Assembly: GCF_040412425.1 (NCBI RefSeq)
Contig: NC_089749.1
Location: forward strand, 35,100,570 to 35,164,569
Reading direction: 5' to 3'
From: Macrobrachium rosenbergii
Lineage: Eukaryota; Arthropoda; Malacostraca; Decapoda; Palaemonidae
DNA length: 64,000 nucleotides
Position 1 is the first letter of the stretch. Every line of letters starts with the position of its first letter. The notes beneath the pieces were generated by a model. The model was not told where the DNA came from and did not search any database. It was given only the letters and a program-made list of their open reading frames with translations. The position numbers and the translations under genes are program-made. Shown here one piece after another: positions 1 to 16,032 of the stretch.

Positions 1-824
1 TATTGTTATGATAATCAGTCTAATTCGGGTCTTGCCCCCTCGGGCATTACGGCATTTGTTTTTCTTCATTGCGTTGGTCTTGACCCATAATCTCTTGTTC
101 ATCATTGTGTATCGCCTATTATCTCTTTTTATGGCCTTCTCTTCCTGCATTTTCATTTTGCCCATCTATTGTAAATCTAAAACTTCATGTTCTGTCAAAC
201 GTCGGTCTCATCTCACCCACAGCCTTCTTAACAATTTCGATGCCTTATTAAACTTTCACTCTCTGTCCAGTGGCTTCTGTCCCTTGGAAATGTTTCGCCT
301 TAAACTCCAAGGATAATGGTGAGAGAGAAACCGCGGTCTCGCCATTTTAGGCCCGCAGTTAGTGACGAAGGTTGCATGTATATACAGTACAGTATGCAGT
401 CTTGAAGGTACGGCGGAGTTGATTGATACTCTCTCCGGCGTATATGAGTCGACTCCCAAGCTTCGAGGGTCGAAATATTATTATGAATGGTTGATACTAT
501 ACGCAGCTCCTGCGTTTCACGCGAACAATATTTCAGGTGTGTCCTTGTAGCGTGATTTAACTGCGCATGCGCTGGACGCCCACACTGTTCCCTTGTTCTC
601 AGCCCGATACCGCCCACATCCATAACCTCTGGTGTTTTTTCTCCTGATTTTTCTTCGTGGGCGCAAAGAACTTTTACTTATGGTGGGCGGTGAGGTTTCC
701 TTGAGGGAATACTCGACTGCAATTTTAAACACTTTTTTCTTCAGTTCATTTTTCCTGAGGTTTATTGCACCAAGGTAATGAGAGAACCTCCAAGACTCTC
801 TTCTGAATCTCGGATGTAGGTGTT

Positions 825-829
<5 letters not shown>
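1..829. other. AT-rich non-coding DNA, no gene recognised
   Basis: Short open frames exist on both strands, but none shows a domain, a splice pattern or repeated structure. I see nothing that supports a gene or a known repeat here. Confidence 0.5.

Positions 830-878
<49 letters not shown>
830..878. repeat. (CT)n microsatellite
   Basis: Uninterrupted CT dinucleotide run of about 48 bp, seen directly. From here to 1831 the DNA is AT-rich with no recognisable gene. Confidence 0.95.
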
Positions 879-882
<4 letters not shown>

Positions 883-1829
883 GATAGGTAGCTATATAAA
901 AAGGACAAAGGCTAGATTTGAAGGATGGCTAACAGGTGCATCCTTGTCCTGTAAATCTATGGGGTCTGGACGATGTATCATATACACTTGCGTTCTTGGA
1001 AAGCAAAAACTGGTACGGCATTGCGAGAATATTGCAGCGCTTCCTTTACTCTCGTCACTTCTATTACTACAAATAAATATTGAAATTACGACGGTAATAA
1101 TGACGATGATAATGATACAAGCTACTATAACTTTACTAAAAATATTGATGAATATGATTGCGACTACAGAGACAGGTTGACCACAACCAACAACCTCTGT
1201 TGTGAATGTAATAATCATGAGGATGGGATTGTAGAGTTATTACCCATGCAGTATATTTTGCCTTTGTTCGAAAGGGCAAATAAACCAAATGCAACCGTGG
1301 GAAAGGGAAACAGAAAACTCATATGACGCACCATTACGCACCTCAATTTTGACAGCTGCCTTTTTGGGAAGGAAGTGATTTTTTAAAACCTTCCTTTTGA
1401 GAAATTGCACGATATGTTAATTATAACAATATTTTTCTTTGAATAATGAAAGAAAATGGTTGAGAGGAGTAAATATTACTAATATTAATTCCGACCTGAG
1501 ACTCCCAGCCATCTCTTGGAAATTTGCTTTTGGTTTTCTTTTCTTTAAGAACATCACTTAATATTACTCTCAGGTGTAGATTTAAAAAGATTACGTTATT
1601 TCATCCTCTGCTTCTTCCTCTTCGTAGAGCACCTCATTTTGACTCCTCTTGAAGAATCTGGATACCTTCATTTCCTTTTGTATCATTGTATGTTTCCTGG
1701 TCAAAAGGTGCCGTAGCTGAAACTTAACCGTAGTGAGGATGATACAAATAAATGTCATGAAGTCGGCCGCATCCGTCTTTCTCTTTCTCTGCTCGCTCTT
1801 TTCCTCTGGTTTTGCCTTTCTGAATATGT

Positions 1830-2043
<214 letters not shown>

Positions 2044-2046
<3 letters not shown>

Positions 2047-2677
2047 GAAATTATTTAAGTGACTTTCCAATTTCAGTGCAAGAAAGTCACTAGGTATAAT
2101 AATAATTTTTGTAAGCGGGTAAGGCCGTATGCTGATACGCATATAATATCATGCTGGGTAAAAAGGCTTTCAAGTTCACCAATACATTCTCTTTCTCACC
2201 CTCTCTCTGTAGGTGATTATTTTATTCTCTCGGTTATTTTCTCCCTTGTCATAAGATGACTAAACTATTTAACCGCAAAAAAAAAAGTGCACACTGATGT
2301 TCGTTTTATATCAGGATTTTCTTGACCGAATGATGGCTCTGACGGTAACAGTTACTGGTATTATTAATAGTAGCGTTACTCTCTAGGTTATCCCTGACTC
2401 TTCTTCCTCGTTCGTAATTTCTCCCGTCTTTTATATTGCTTTTAAGAGGGGTTTTAAAAATTCCTGTCTAGAAGTTGCAGCAGCAGTAGTAGTAGCAGTA
2501 GTAGTAGTAACCATGGTAGTAGCAGTAGTAGGAGGAGGTAGATGGTAACAAGAAATTCATGCAGTTTGATCATCTCTTGTGTTTCATGTGTTGCACAACT
2601 TTTTGATTGAGAGGAAGGTCGTCTATATCGGATGGAAATACAACTGTTTTTATGCGAAAGATAATACACTTAGAATA

Positions 2678-2680
<3 letters not shown>
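2044..2680. other. Non-coding DNA with an imperfect (GTA/GCA)n tract
   Basis: An imperfect trinucleotide run of GCA and GTA units lies at about 2474-2535. The rest holds no recognisable gene. Confidence 0.6.

Positions 2681-2714
<34 letters not shown>
2681..2714. repeat. (CT)n microsatellite
   Basis: Uninterrupted CT run seen directly. Confidence 0.95.
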
Positions 2715-2716
<2 letters not shown>

Positions 2717-2863
2717 GAAAATGTAATATACCAGAGTTTACGTTCTTAACACCAACTTTAATGCAAACCTGCGTCTCTGAAGATAGAATGAGTGACTATA
2801 CATTTTGTCAGGAAGTCTTATAAGACCGCCGAAAATTATTTCCGAGAGTCCCTCTATTTACGA

Positions 2864-2887
2864 GGGAGGGAGGGAGGGAGGGATGGG
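2864..2887 (+). other. Predicted G-quadruplex motif, (GGGA)n
   Basis: Six G-triplets are separated by single A residues, with AT before the last one (runs at 2864, 2868, 2872, 2876, 2880 and 2885). Single-base loops are the arrangement expected to fold most stably as a G-quadruplex. Folding in vivo is inference. From 2888 to 3460 I see no gene. Confidence 0.6.
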
Positions 2888-3460
2888 TTCGTCAAATGAA
2901 AGGGAAGAAGACCTTGTGATACAGAATATCATTTGTTGATTTATATATTTATTTACGTGGTGAAAGTATGTTCATGGAACTGGGCGTTCCTGTAACACAA
3001 AAAAGACAGTGAGACCGAAAGGGAAAGTCCATTTGATACAAATGGAAGGGAGGAGTTGTAGGTGGTTCTTATTATGCAGCTTCATATGTGGGTGTCTATT
3101 TCACTTTCTGTACGACTTTGTGCATCGGTGTGACATGTATCTAAGCATACTGATTTCGATAACATTATCTCCGTTTGATGGTTTCGAAATGTGGAATTTT
3201 CAAGTTTCAGGGTCAGCAGCCGTAGTAAGCATATAGATTATGTTGATGATGATGGTTATCGTTATATAGCTGCTTTCAGTAAACATAAGGAGCAGTAAAT
3301 GACCTTATATGCCCAATTTTATAATAAATTTTCATATAAATTTTATGTCAATTTCAATCATGGCTTTCAGACTAGTTATTAGATCAAAATGGGCTCACGT
3401 ACAAAAGGAATTATTATTAGTATTATATATATATACCCAGATCAGACAATTTCTGAAGAC

Positions 3461-3900
3461 TACTCTCTTTTAGTTTCCTGTAAAAGAAAACTATTGTGAC
3501 GGCTACTCTCTTTTAGTTTTCTGTAAAAGAAAACTATTGTGACGGCTTTGTCTACCAGTCCTCACTTTTTCTGTCCACCCTCAGATCTTAAACACTACTG
3601 TGACTAGAGGGCTGCAAATTGGTATTTTGATCATCCACCCTCCAATCATCAAATATACCAAATTGCAGCCCTCTAGCCTCAGTAGTTTTTATTTTATTTA
3701 AGGTTAAAGTTAGCCATAATCGTGCGTCTGGGAACGATATAGGCCAGGCCACCACCGGGCAGTGGTTAAAGTTTCATGGACCGCGGCTCATAAGCAGCAT
3801 ACCGAGATCATCGAAAGATAGATCTATTTTCGGTGGCTTTGATTGTGCAATGTACAGAAAACTTCGGCGCATTTTTTACTTTTTTTTTTTTTTAACCTTT
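3461..3900 (+). repeat. Interspersed hairpin repeat family, copy A
   Basis: First of four same-strand copies (also 16725, 57005 and 62260). It shares the opening TTTTCTGTAAAAGAAAACTA, the block CGCACTTTTTCTG / CCCTCAGATCTTA, an internal hairpin (arms about 3595-3624 and 3656-3686 containing CTAGAGGGCTGCAAATT and its complement), the block GGCCACCACCGG, the CGAAAGATAGATCTATTTTCG hairpin, and an end at CTTCGGCGC followed by a T-rich run. There is no coding capacity. This copy carries a 43-bp tandem duplication of its own 5' end (3461-3503 and 3504-3546, about one mismatch). From memory this resembles a very abundant repeat of Macrobrachium-type shrimp. Confidence 0.8.
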
Positions 3901-5002
3901 TCTCGCTACTAGAAGTCTATGTTCCGTCTTAAAAACCGCATGTATTCGTAAGGAAAGTATACTAGGAAGACTATACGTCTTTTCAGTCCTTTTGAACAAA
4001 GATAAACTGATATGTACAGTATAACCTAACTACGTATTTGTAGAATGATAGTATGATAATGTGCGTACAGGCTGGTCAAAAACGCGAACATCTGCGTATA
4101 AATGTGCGTCCTTGGAAGAAAACTGCGTTACACGCATGAGTGGATAACTGTGCTTGTGCTATAGACTATTGCGTCATTGCGCGTCTGTTGTTGTTGTGCG
4201 CAGTCGAGAGGAAAATTCATGCGCTCATGCGTAGTAAAAGCTTAATTGTCGCGCGTATGAGTGTTTCGTGTTCTTTTGGTGTAAAATTGATTTGAAGATA
4301 TTTTTGAGCTGTAAGCATTCTTCGGATGCCAAGAATGCAAGCGTAAAGACATTGTAAAAGAAAAAAAAAAGAAAAAGACGTCTCATCTTTGCCCTTATTT
4401 ATCGTTGAGTAGTCCGAAGTGAAAGGGGTCGGAACGCCTCTTAATAGAGTAGACTGAGCATATACGAGACGTTGTGCGAGCGGATTGCGAGAGTTACCTC
4501 TTCTGGAAATGACGGGGAAAAAGAAGAAACAGACAATGAAGAAAGTTCTCGAAGAATAGCATCAAATTTTCTCATCAGCATTTTCTCCCCACATCTCACT
4601 GTATCCAGCAAAGCTCTTCATAAGAAATTTCCGTGAAAGTTTGTACACCATCAAGAAGTCAAGATATTTGTAATGAAATTTTCCACCATTCCTGTTGTTT
4701 TAATAGGAAGGAAGGTAAGACCAAGTTCCGGCTGTCAATCAGCGCTCTTTCGGTAAGCCGTAGGTACTTACTTCAGTCACCGGAAACTAATTCGCACTTG
4801 CTGCGGCTTAGGGAGGGGTCGTTCTTGGTACTCCCCCTCCTCCCAGGGGCCTCCATAATGGGAGTCATGTCAGCGGCATTAGTCTGTTTCTGTTCCCAGG
4901 CTGGATAAGTGTTAATTGGTATTATTTTTGGAGGAACCAGTTATAAGAATCTAGTAATTCTTTTGTTGTTATGGTTTCATTCTTATGGAACATGTTACCT
5001 GC
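3901..5002. other. Non-coding DNA with a CpG/GCGT-rich patch
   Basis: Between about 4063 and 4262 GCGT, TGCG and GCGCG words are unusually frequent for this AT-rich window. No promoter element or gene could be tied to the patch. The open frame at 4633-4908 has no recognisable domain. Confidence 0.4.
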
Positions 5003-5061
5003 TGTCTGTCTCTCTCTCTCTCTGTCTCTCTCAGACACACACACTTAGGTACACAGGTTAA

Positions 5062-5119
<58 letters not shown>

Positions 5120-5146
5120 ATATGCCGGCATGAACATCCAGACGGA

Positions 5147-5185
<39 letters not shown>

Positions 5186-5212
5186 ATATGCCGGCATTAA
5201 CATCCAGACGGA

Positions 5213-5257
<45 letters not shown>

Positions 5258-5284
5258 ATATGCCGGCATGAACATCCAGACGGA

Positions 5285-5333
<49 letters not shown>

Positions 5334-5360
5334 ATATGCCAGCATGAACATCCAGACGGA

Positions 5361-5415
<55 letters not shown>

Positions 5416-5447
5416 ATATGCCGGCATGAACATCCAGACGGACATAT

Positions 5448-5508
<61 letters not shown>

Positions 5509-5535
5509 ATATGCCGGCATGAACATCCAGACGGA

Positions 5536-5600
<65 letters not shown>

Positions 5601-5627
5601 ATATGCCGGCATGAACATCCAGACGGA

Positions 5628-5692
<65 letters not shown>

Positions 5693-5724
5693 ATATGCCG
5701 GCATGAACATCCAGACGGACATAT

Positions 5725-5785
<61 letters not shown>

Positions 5786-5808
5786 GCCAGCATGAACATC
5801 CAGACGGA

Positions 5809-5875
<67 letters not shown>

Positions 5876-5902
5876 ATATGCCGGCATGAACATCCAGACG
5901 GA

Positions 5903-5960
<58 letters not shown>

Positions 5961-5983
5961 GCCGGCATGAACATCCAGACGGA

Positions 5984-6060
<77 letters not shown>

Positions 6061-6084
6061 TGCCGGCATGAACATCCAGACGGA

Positions 6085-6147
<63 letters not shown>

Positions 6148-6174
6148 ATATGCCGGCATGAACATCCAGACGGA

Positions 6175-6239
<65 letters not shown>

Positions 6240-6266
6240 ATATGCCGGCATGAACATCCAGACGGA

Positions 6267-6333
<67 letters not shown>

Positions 6334-6360
6334 ATATGCTGGCATGAACATCCAGACGGA

Positions 6361-6417
<57 letters not shown>

Positions 6418-6440
6418 GCTGGCATGAACATCCAGACGGA

Positions 6441-6513
<73 letters not shown>

Positions 6514-6536
6514 GCCGGCATGAACATCCAGACGGA

Positions 6537-6581
<45 letters not shown>

Positions 6582-6610
6582 ACATGCCGGCATGAACATC
6601 CAGACGGGAT

Positions 6611-6663
<53 letters not shown>

Positions 6664-6690
6664 ATATGCCGGCATGAAGATCCAGACGGA

Positions 6691-6727
<37 letters not shown>

Positions 6728-6754
6728 ATATGCCGGCATGAACATCCAGACGGA

Positions 6755-6835
<81 letters not shown>

Positions 6836-6862
6836 ATATGCCGGCATGAACATCCAGACGGA

Positions 6863-6931
<69 letters not shown>

Positions 6932-6958
6932 ATATGCCGGCATGAACATCCAGACGGA

Positions 6959-7011
<53 letters not shown>

Positions 7012-7038
7012 ATATGCCGGCATGAACATCCAGACGGA

Positions 7039-7105
<67 letters not shown>

Positions 7106-7139
7106 ATATGCCGGCATGAACATCCAGACGGACATATTC
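5003..7139. repeat. Minisatellite: 24 copies of a 34-bp core separated by (CT)n
   Basis: A 34-bp core recurs every 65-107 bp, separated by CT runs of varied length. I count 24 cores here (from about 5119 to 7138) and two more after the inserted LINE (about 9275 and 9378). The core starts AATATG and ends CATATT, which are exact reverse complements, and contains the 10-bp palindrome ATGCCGGCAT. Variants include CCAGCATG, CTGGCATG, GGCATTAA, CAT for AAT at the start, and a core lacking CATATT (near 6607). The long Ser-Leu / Arg-Glu open frames here are artefacts of CT translation and the core; the stop in TAATATG varies with phase. Confidence 0.95.
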
Positions 7140-9208
7140 CGAAGAAAAAAAGTAAACATCAGTCACGAATTCCAAGAGACAGAAGGATCTTGTTCCAGAA
7201 AATCAGAAAGTGGAAAAAAGCTCTTGCAAAAGAAAAGAATGCATGGAAAGTGATGGACCTAAAAAGTAAGATAGAAAATGCAGAACAAAAGATTATACAA
7301 TCAAAAGAAACTGAAAATGGAACCTAGAAGAAAAGACACTACAAAATATCAAGCAAAACCCTAAAATTTTTTATTCATATGCAAAAAGATGAATAAAATA
7401 AGAGTAGAAATGGGCCCTCTAAGAATTGAAGGGCGATTAACGAATGAAAAAAGGAAATATGTAACATATTAGCAGAAAGATATAAGAGTGAATTTACACC
7501 TAGAATTGACAATGAAGATAATGATACAGAAATAAGAGATGAAAATACTGAATACTTATCAGATATAGATATTACAGAAGCCGATATTGTGCAGGCTATT
7601 AATGAAATTAAAATGGATCAGCAGCAGGACCAGATGGAGTACCTGCCATATTGTTAAAGAAAGTGGTTCATTCAATCGCAAAGCTGCTAGCAATATTATT
7701 AAGACAAAGTATAGATACAGGCAAGATTTATGATGAGCATAAATTAGCATATATTACTCCTACTTTCAAAAGTGGTTCAAGACTAGAGGCAAGTAATTAT
7801 AGGCCTGTGAGTCTGACATCTCATATTATGAAAGTATATGAAAGGGCAATGAAAAAAAAATAATGAAACATTTAATGAAAAATAGATTGTTCAATATAGG
7901 ACAACATGGTTTTGTACCCGAAAAAAAGTACACAAACCCAACTGTTAGTCCACCATGAAAGCATATATAAAAATATGATAAATGAAAAAGATACAGATGT
8001 GGTTTACCTAGACTTTGCAAAAGCTTTTGACAAGGTAGATCATAATATATTAGTGGAAAAAATTAGTAAACATAACATTGTTGACAAAGTAGGAAGATGG
8101 ATAAAAGAATTTTTGCAAAACAGAAAACAGATAGTGATTGCAAACGATGAGAAATCGGATGAAGCTACGGTAATATCCGTGTACCACAAGGTACGGTGTT
8201 AGCTGCATTGCTGTTTGTGATTATGATTGCAGACATAGACAGTAATGTTAAGGACTCAGTAGTAAGAAGTTTTGCAGATGACACAAGAATAAGTAGAGAA
8301 ATTGCTTGTGATGAAGATAGGAACTCGCTACAAAGAGACCTAAACAAAATATATAAATGGGCAGAGATAAATAGGATGGTATTTAACTCTGATAAATTTG
8401 AATCAATGAACTATGGTGATAAAGTAGGAATGCTATATGCATATAAAGGACCTAATAATGAGACAATCACAAACAAGGAAGCAGTTAAAGACCTTGGTGT
8501 GATGTTGAATAGGAATGTTATGCAATGATCAAATAGCAATTCTATTGGCAAAATGCAAAGCAAAAATGGGAATGTTGTTCCGGCACTTCAAAACAAGAAA
8601 AGCTGAACACATGATTATGCTTTATAAAACGTACGTACGTAGTCCACTTGAATATTGCAATATAATATGGTACCCACACTACCAAAAGGATATTGCACAA
8701 ATAGAGAGTGTACAAAGGTCATTTACAGCTAGAGTAGAAGAAGTTAAGGCCCTTGACTACTGGGAAAGACTACAATTCTTAAATTTATATAGTCTTGAAA
8801 GGAGAAGAGAACGCTACATGGTAATTCAAGCATGGAAACAGAGAGAAGGAATTACAGAAAACATCATGGAACTTAAAATATCAAAAGAGCAAGCAGAGGT
8901 AGATTAATAGTGCCAAAAACTATACCAGGAAAACTAAGGAAAGCACACAGGACATTAATCCACCACGCACCAGCATCGATAATGCAGCGTCTATTCAATG
9001 CGCTACCAGCTCATCTGAGGAACATAACAGGAGTGAGCGTAGATGTGTTTAAGAATAAGCTCGACAAATATCTAAGATGCATCCCAGACCATCCAAGACT
9101 GGAAGATGCAAAATATACCGGAAGATGCGTTAGCAATTCTCTGGTAGACATCAAAGGTGCCTTACACTGAGGGACCTGGGGCAACCCGAACGAACTGTAA
9201 GGTCTGTA

Positions 9209-9212
<4 letters not shown>
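7140..9212 (+). pseudogene. 5'-truncated, frameshifted CR1-like LINE (reverse transcriptase)
   Basis: Non-LTR retrotransposon ORF2 remnant. Pieces in several frames give, in order: a charged linker upstream of RT (7140-7620), AAGPDGVPA (7621-7647), FKSGSRLEASNYRPVSLTS (about 7768-7824), the catalytic block VYLDFAKAFDKVDHNIL (about 8002-8052), SFADDTRIS with the catalytic Asp pair (about 8268-8294), a YVRSPLEYCNIIWYP block (about 8627-8671), and a C-terminal VFKNKLDKYLRCIPDHP segment (about 9046-9096). Frameshifts or stops near 7325, 7619, 7861, 8200, 8526 and 8905 mean it is dead. The endonuclease is missing (5' truncation). The 3' end carries two tandem 9-bp CTGTAAGGT units (9195-9212), which is typical of CR1-type elements rather than a poly-A tail. 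Both ends abut the same minisatellite, so it inserted into the array. Clade assignment is by motif resemblance only. Confidence 0.88.
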
Positions 9213-9275
<63 letters not shown>

Positions 9276-9304
9276 ATATGCCGGCATGAACATCCAGACG
9301 GACA

Positions 9305-9378
<74 letters not shown>

Positions 9379-9424
9379 ATATGCCGGCATGAAGATCCAG
9401 ACGGACATATTCTCTCTCTCTCTC

Positions 9425-9477
<53 letters not shown>
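9213..9477. repeat. Continuation of the CT/34-bp-core minisatellite
   Basis: Two more cores (about 9275-9306, 9378-9411) in long CT runs, identical in design to the array at 5003-7139. This part was separated from the main array by the LINE. The second core carries AAGATCC instead of AACATCC, as does one core near 6671. The CT run at 9411-9477 has CTGTCTGT interruptions. Confidence 0.95.
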
Positions 9478-9479
<2 letters not shown>

Positions 9480-10616
9480 ATTTGCAAATGTCACTGATGA
9501 TATTCATGTACTGTATATGTATCTGTATATATGTAGTCGAGATATATCACAGTATATGTTCCTGAATATGAATATTACTGTTTGTATCATTGCAGTCTTA
9601 GGAATCTACTTAGAATACAAATGCTGTATTTCTTTCTTAAGAGGCTGAAGAATCAAGAGGCCTGTGCTGTACATGTAAGCTTTTGTACATATCCTATTGG
9701 AAGTACGCATGTGTTCTGTTTGAATATTCTTATTATGTAATGCATCTCCACTCTTTATTCAAGAAGTCTGTACTCCTTTACCCATCGTGTGCATACCAGG
9801 TAATAAGGAAAGGCGAGAGCAAATTGTTCTTCCAATTCTTGGGCTCGTTTCAAGTTCTTTATTTCGTTTGCTTAAAAATATTTCGACGTCTCTCACAGGG
9901 CAAGTGAGCCCTGGTAATAAACTCTAAGCGAAAATTACTCTACTTCTCGCTGCCTCTAAAATGTCCTCTTTATTTTCTGAGAGAATAATAAGAATCAGAC
10001 ATCGTTTTCAAGTACTGTCATTAATTTTCACAGGAAAAATTCGTCATGCACTCCCTCATTGTTCTTAGCAGTGTCGTAATAGAATTCTGTAACTGCAACA
10101 AACTCACAAACTCGCTTGAATTCCTGCCCTTCATGTATTTTAATTTTCCTCCAAGGCTGCATGCTCGCTTCCCAGGCCCACTTGGCTTTATCAGCCATAA
10201 GCACCTTTTGTTGCTTGACATGCACTTAAAAAAAAATTCTGGAACTCACAAATCTTCTCTGGACTCCCATAGTTCTTTGCTCTCCCTCGCTCTAAAAGGT
10301 GGGCTTGCTCTCATCCAAGAGACGAAGTCTCTGGGCTCTTTATTGTGTGAATGTGTGTCTGCTTTATGTTTGAATGTGTGTGCAAGTAGGCTGATTAATG
10401 GTCTCTGTCGTCAATGAATGTCCGCTTAGTGGCCCATTTTCACGTATTTCCCTCTTAGTTAACTTGCCTTCCTTCTCTCATTGTTGTATTTCATTTATTT
10501 ACATTTTCTGTCACTTTCATTCTCACATCTGCTTACTTTCATGTCCATTCCGTTTATTTCCCACGGCTATGCTTTCGAAGAAACCCCCTCCCTTCATTCC
10601 ATTTACGTAGGTCACG

Positions 10617-10619
<3 letters not shown>
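9478..10619. other. Non-coding DNA, no gene recognised
   Basis: Open frames of 60-120 codons occur on both strands (for example around 10046-10417), but none shows a domain or splice-site context. I see nothing else here. Confidence 0.4.
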
Positions 10620-10667
<48 letters not shown>

Positions 10668-10770
10668 CAAGATTTCTGATAAGATTTTATTCATATATAG
10701 AATGGGGTTATATCCATAAGGCATGTTTAAAAAGTATTTAATTTTGACGTACGGTAGGGATAGAATGTTA

Positions 10771-10828
<58 letters not shown>

Positions 10829-10917
10829 ATATCTCATTTATTAGTCTCACGCAATCGATGCCTTTCCCTTTCATAACACCCCCCTCTCTCTCTCTCTATC
10901 TCTCTCTCTCTCTCTCC
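10620..10917. repeat. Three (CT)n tracts
   Basis: CT runs at about 10620-10663, 10773-10827 and 10883-10917 are separated by about 110 and 55 bp of AT-rich sequence. Confidence 0.95.
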
Positions 10918-13660
<2,743 letters not shown>

Positions 13661-14990
13661 AAAGGAAAACTACTGGAAACTCGCCTTAGAATCTTCCTGG
13701 ATTTACGTAAATAATTAAGGTCGCCATTTGGAATTAGAATCTTTTACAATTAAAAGGGGTTTATTTACAGAGAACAATTAAAAGGGGTTTATTTACAGAG
13801 ACTGGGGTAGATACGCAAGAGAAAAAAAAAGAATGTAAAATGTAAACAATTACAACTGCATAAATTACATAAAGTAGATCAATAATGCAGTGATTTGCAA
13901 ATAAGCAATGTAAATATGAAGGGCCTCAGATACAACAACCCCGTGATAACAACTGACGCTGTTATGGTAAAATTACATCAGATCACAAACAATATTACAT
14001 TGGAGGGGGTGAATTCCAGGGTAATGGCAATCAGTTAATTAAGATGATTTCTGCGGGGGGCAACGGAATCTTGCAATCAGGCTGCGACCAGGAATGGTTG
14101 CAAAATTTGGATGGCAGTCAGAACTAGTGGGGCATAGTTTTGCGGACTGGGCAAGGATATGACGGCACCTGGAATAGAGGGCCGGAGTTAGTACAACACG
14201 GAAGAGCAAGGAAGTTTCCCCTGCTATCCATTAACCATAAATCTCCGCACGGGGAGGAAACAAACACTTATATCACTTAGACTAATTTGCCCTTAATTTG
14301 CACTAGGGAAGGGATATTGGAATACTTATCACTGAATCATATTAAGTTGATTTCAAAGCAAGTCATGGGGCGATTTACGGGCTGCTTGAAGTAGGAGACT
14401 TAACAAAGGGAATGCGTTTGTGGAGGAAGAAATTGAAGTTTGAAGGAATGGAAAAATCAAGGAATTTCAGGGGAGGGAGAGGGCTGGCTTACTGACTACT
14501 TGCGATCAACGTACCTGGCATACAGATGTGTGCGCTAAACATGAGGGCCTTGGTCGGTTACCGAAGTTAGCGTTCACCAGCGTAGAAGGAAGGAAGCACT
14601 GGACATGTGTCCATGATGGGATTCTGGAGGCCTCTGCTTGCTTCTCGGGGAACCTTCCATGGCTGTTTGTGTGGACGTGTAGGCCTGCCGTTGATCTGCA
14701 AAAGTCATACAGCCAGCAAAGGAGTGGAGGAGAAGTGGCCTAAAGATTAAGTACTTAGAGGTTAAGGTCCTAACTGTCTCACAGCCCGGCTATGTCCCCC
14801 ATGCCCGCAGTGCCTAGCTACTCCCACATCACGTGATGGGGGTGAAAGGAGGGTCCCCATTGTCGATCCCAGGTCAGCTGAGGTGGGGAGCTAGCTCTAC
14901 ACGAGTGGAAAGAACAGGCCCTAACTGATTTTCTTTGGTTCAAAATACGCTAGATCTATCACACCCGCGATGTTTTCTTGCCCCCATAGT
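13661..14990. repeat. Candidate 1.3-kb interspersed repeat, copy 1
   Basis: By eye it shares ordered blocks with 52400-53600: a GGTCGCCAT block followed by a TTTATTTACAG block, a TTAAGATGATTT block, an AAAGGGAA...TGGAA.AAATGG-like block, and G-rich blocks near the end. It contains its own tandem duplication of AACAATTAAAAGGGGTTTAT (about 13745-13800). No coding domain is visible. It may be a solo LTR or the non-coding part of a larger element. The relation rests on scattered blocks and needs an alignment. Confidence 0.35.
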
Positions 14991-15064
14991 CAAATGAAAG
15001 GAGAAAATGCGTCAAAGGATAAATGATGCACCGGCTGCTAAATGAGGGAGGGATAAATTCTTAA

Positions 15065-15434
<370 letters not shown>

Positions 15435-15444
15435 GCAATAACTG

Positions 15445-15600
15445 CAGTGATTTCTTAACTTCTCTGTTTCCTGATATTTTGGATCCGCTTTTCATCAAAT
15501 TCCTTGAAACCTGAAAAAATTCGAAGTGAGTTATCATTCCCTCCCGCATGGAATTCGAACCCACTTAGGTTATAAGACTGAGATTAGTACTTATCCTAAC
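15445..15600 (-). repeat. tRNA-derived SINE-like fragment, minus strand
   Basis: Read on the minus strand it contains GTGGGTTCGAATTCCATGCG, which fits a Pol III B box (GGTTCGAATCC), followed by a body ending in a block like ATCCAAAATATCAGGAAACA. The same order occurs at 30345-30485 (GTGGGTTCGAATCTCACATG and ATCCAAAATATTGGGAAATC). I could not fold a complete tRNA from the 5' part. Confidence 0.5.
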
Positions 15601-15633
15601 CTCTCTCTATCTCTCTCTCTCTTTAATATATAT

Positions 15634-15668
<35 letters not shown>

Positions 15669-15670
15669 TA
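15601..15670. repeat. (CT)n and (GATA)n microsatellites
   Basis: A short interrupted CT tract (15601-15622) is followed by ATATAT and about eight GATA units (15637-15668). 15671-16030 contains no recognisable gene. Confidence 0.9.
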
Positions 15671-16032
15671 TAGCAATAAGAAATTTAGGTATCAAGCGCT
15701 TTCATGTTATTAGTAAAAGTAAGTTTCCAAGGAAACACAAAATGATAAAGGTAGAAACAGGTCATTGCGACGATTGTCAAAATCATGGACTGGAATTAAG
15801 CACATTATAAAAGGTAAAGGCCAGCTTGATAGTTAATCACAGAGAAACACCTCTAACAACAAAAGCGGCAAATTCCAGGCACATAGCCTACACCATGGTC
15901 TAAGAAAGAGAAGGTCTGTTCACAACTGACCCAAAATTCGACCAACTTCGCGCATGACGTCACGGTGCGAGTGGATGGGCTATTTACCTGTCAGCCAGTC
16001 CAAGGAGGTATAGCAGAAGGAAGGAGCTGTAA

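Noticed and set aside
5003..7139. CRISPR-like array (constant 34-bp repeat, variable spacers)
   Set aside because: The spacers are all (CT)n of differing length, not unique sequences, and the DNA is clearly eukaryotic.
5506..7175. Long open frames of Arg-Glu or Ser-Leu repeats with a Met-Asn-Ile-Gln-Thr-Asp motif
   Set aside because: They are translations of the CT minisatellite and its 34-bp core on either strand. Frame is not kept between units and there is no gene context.
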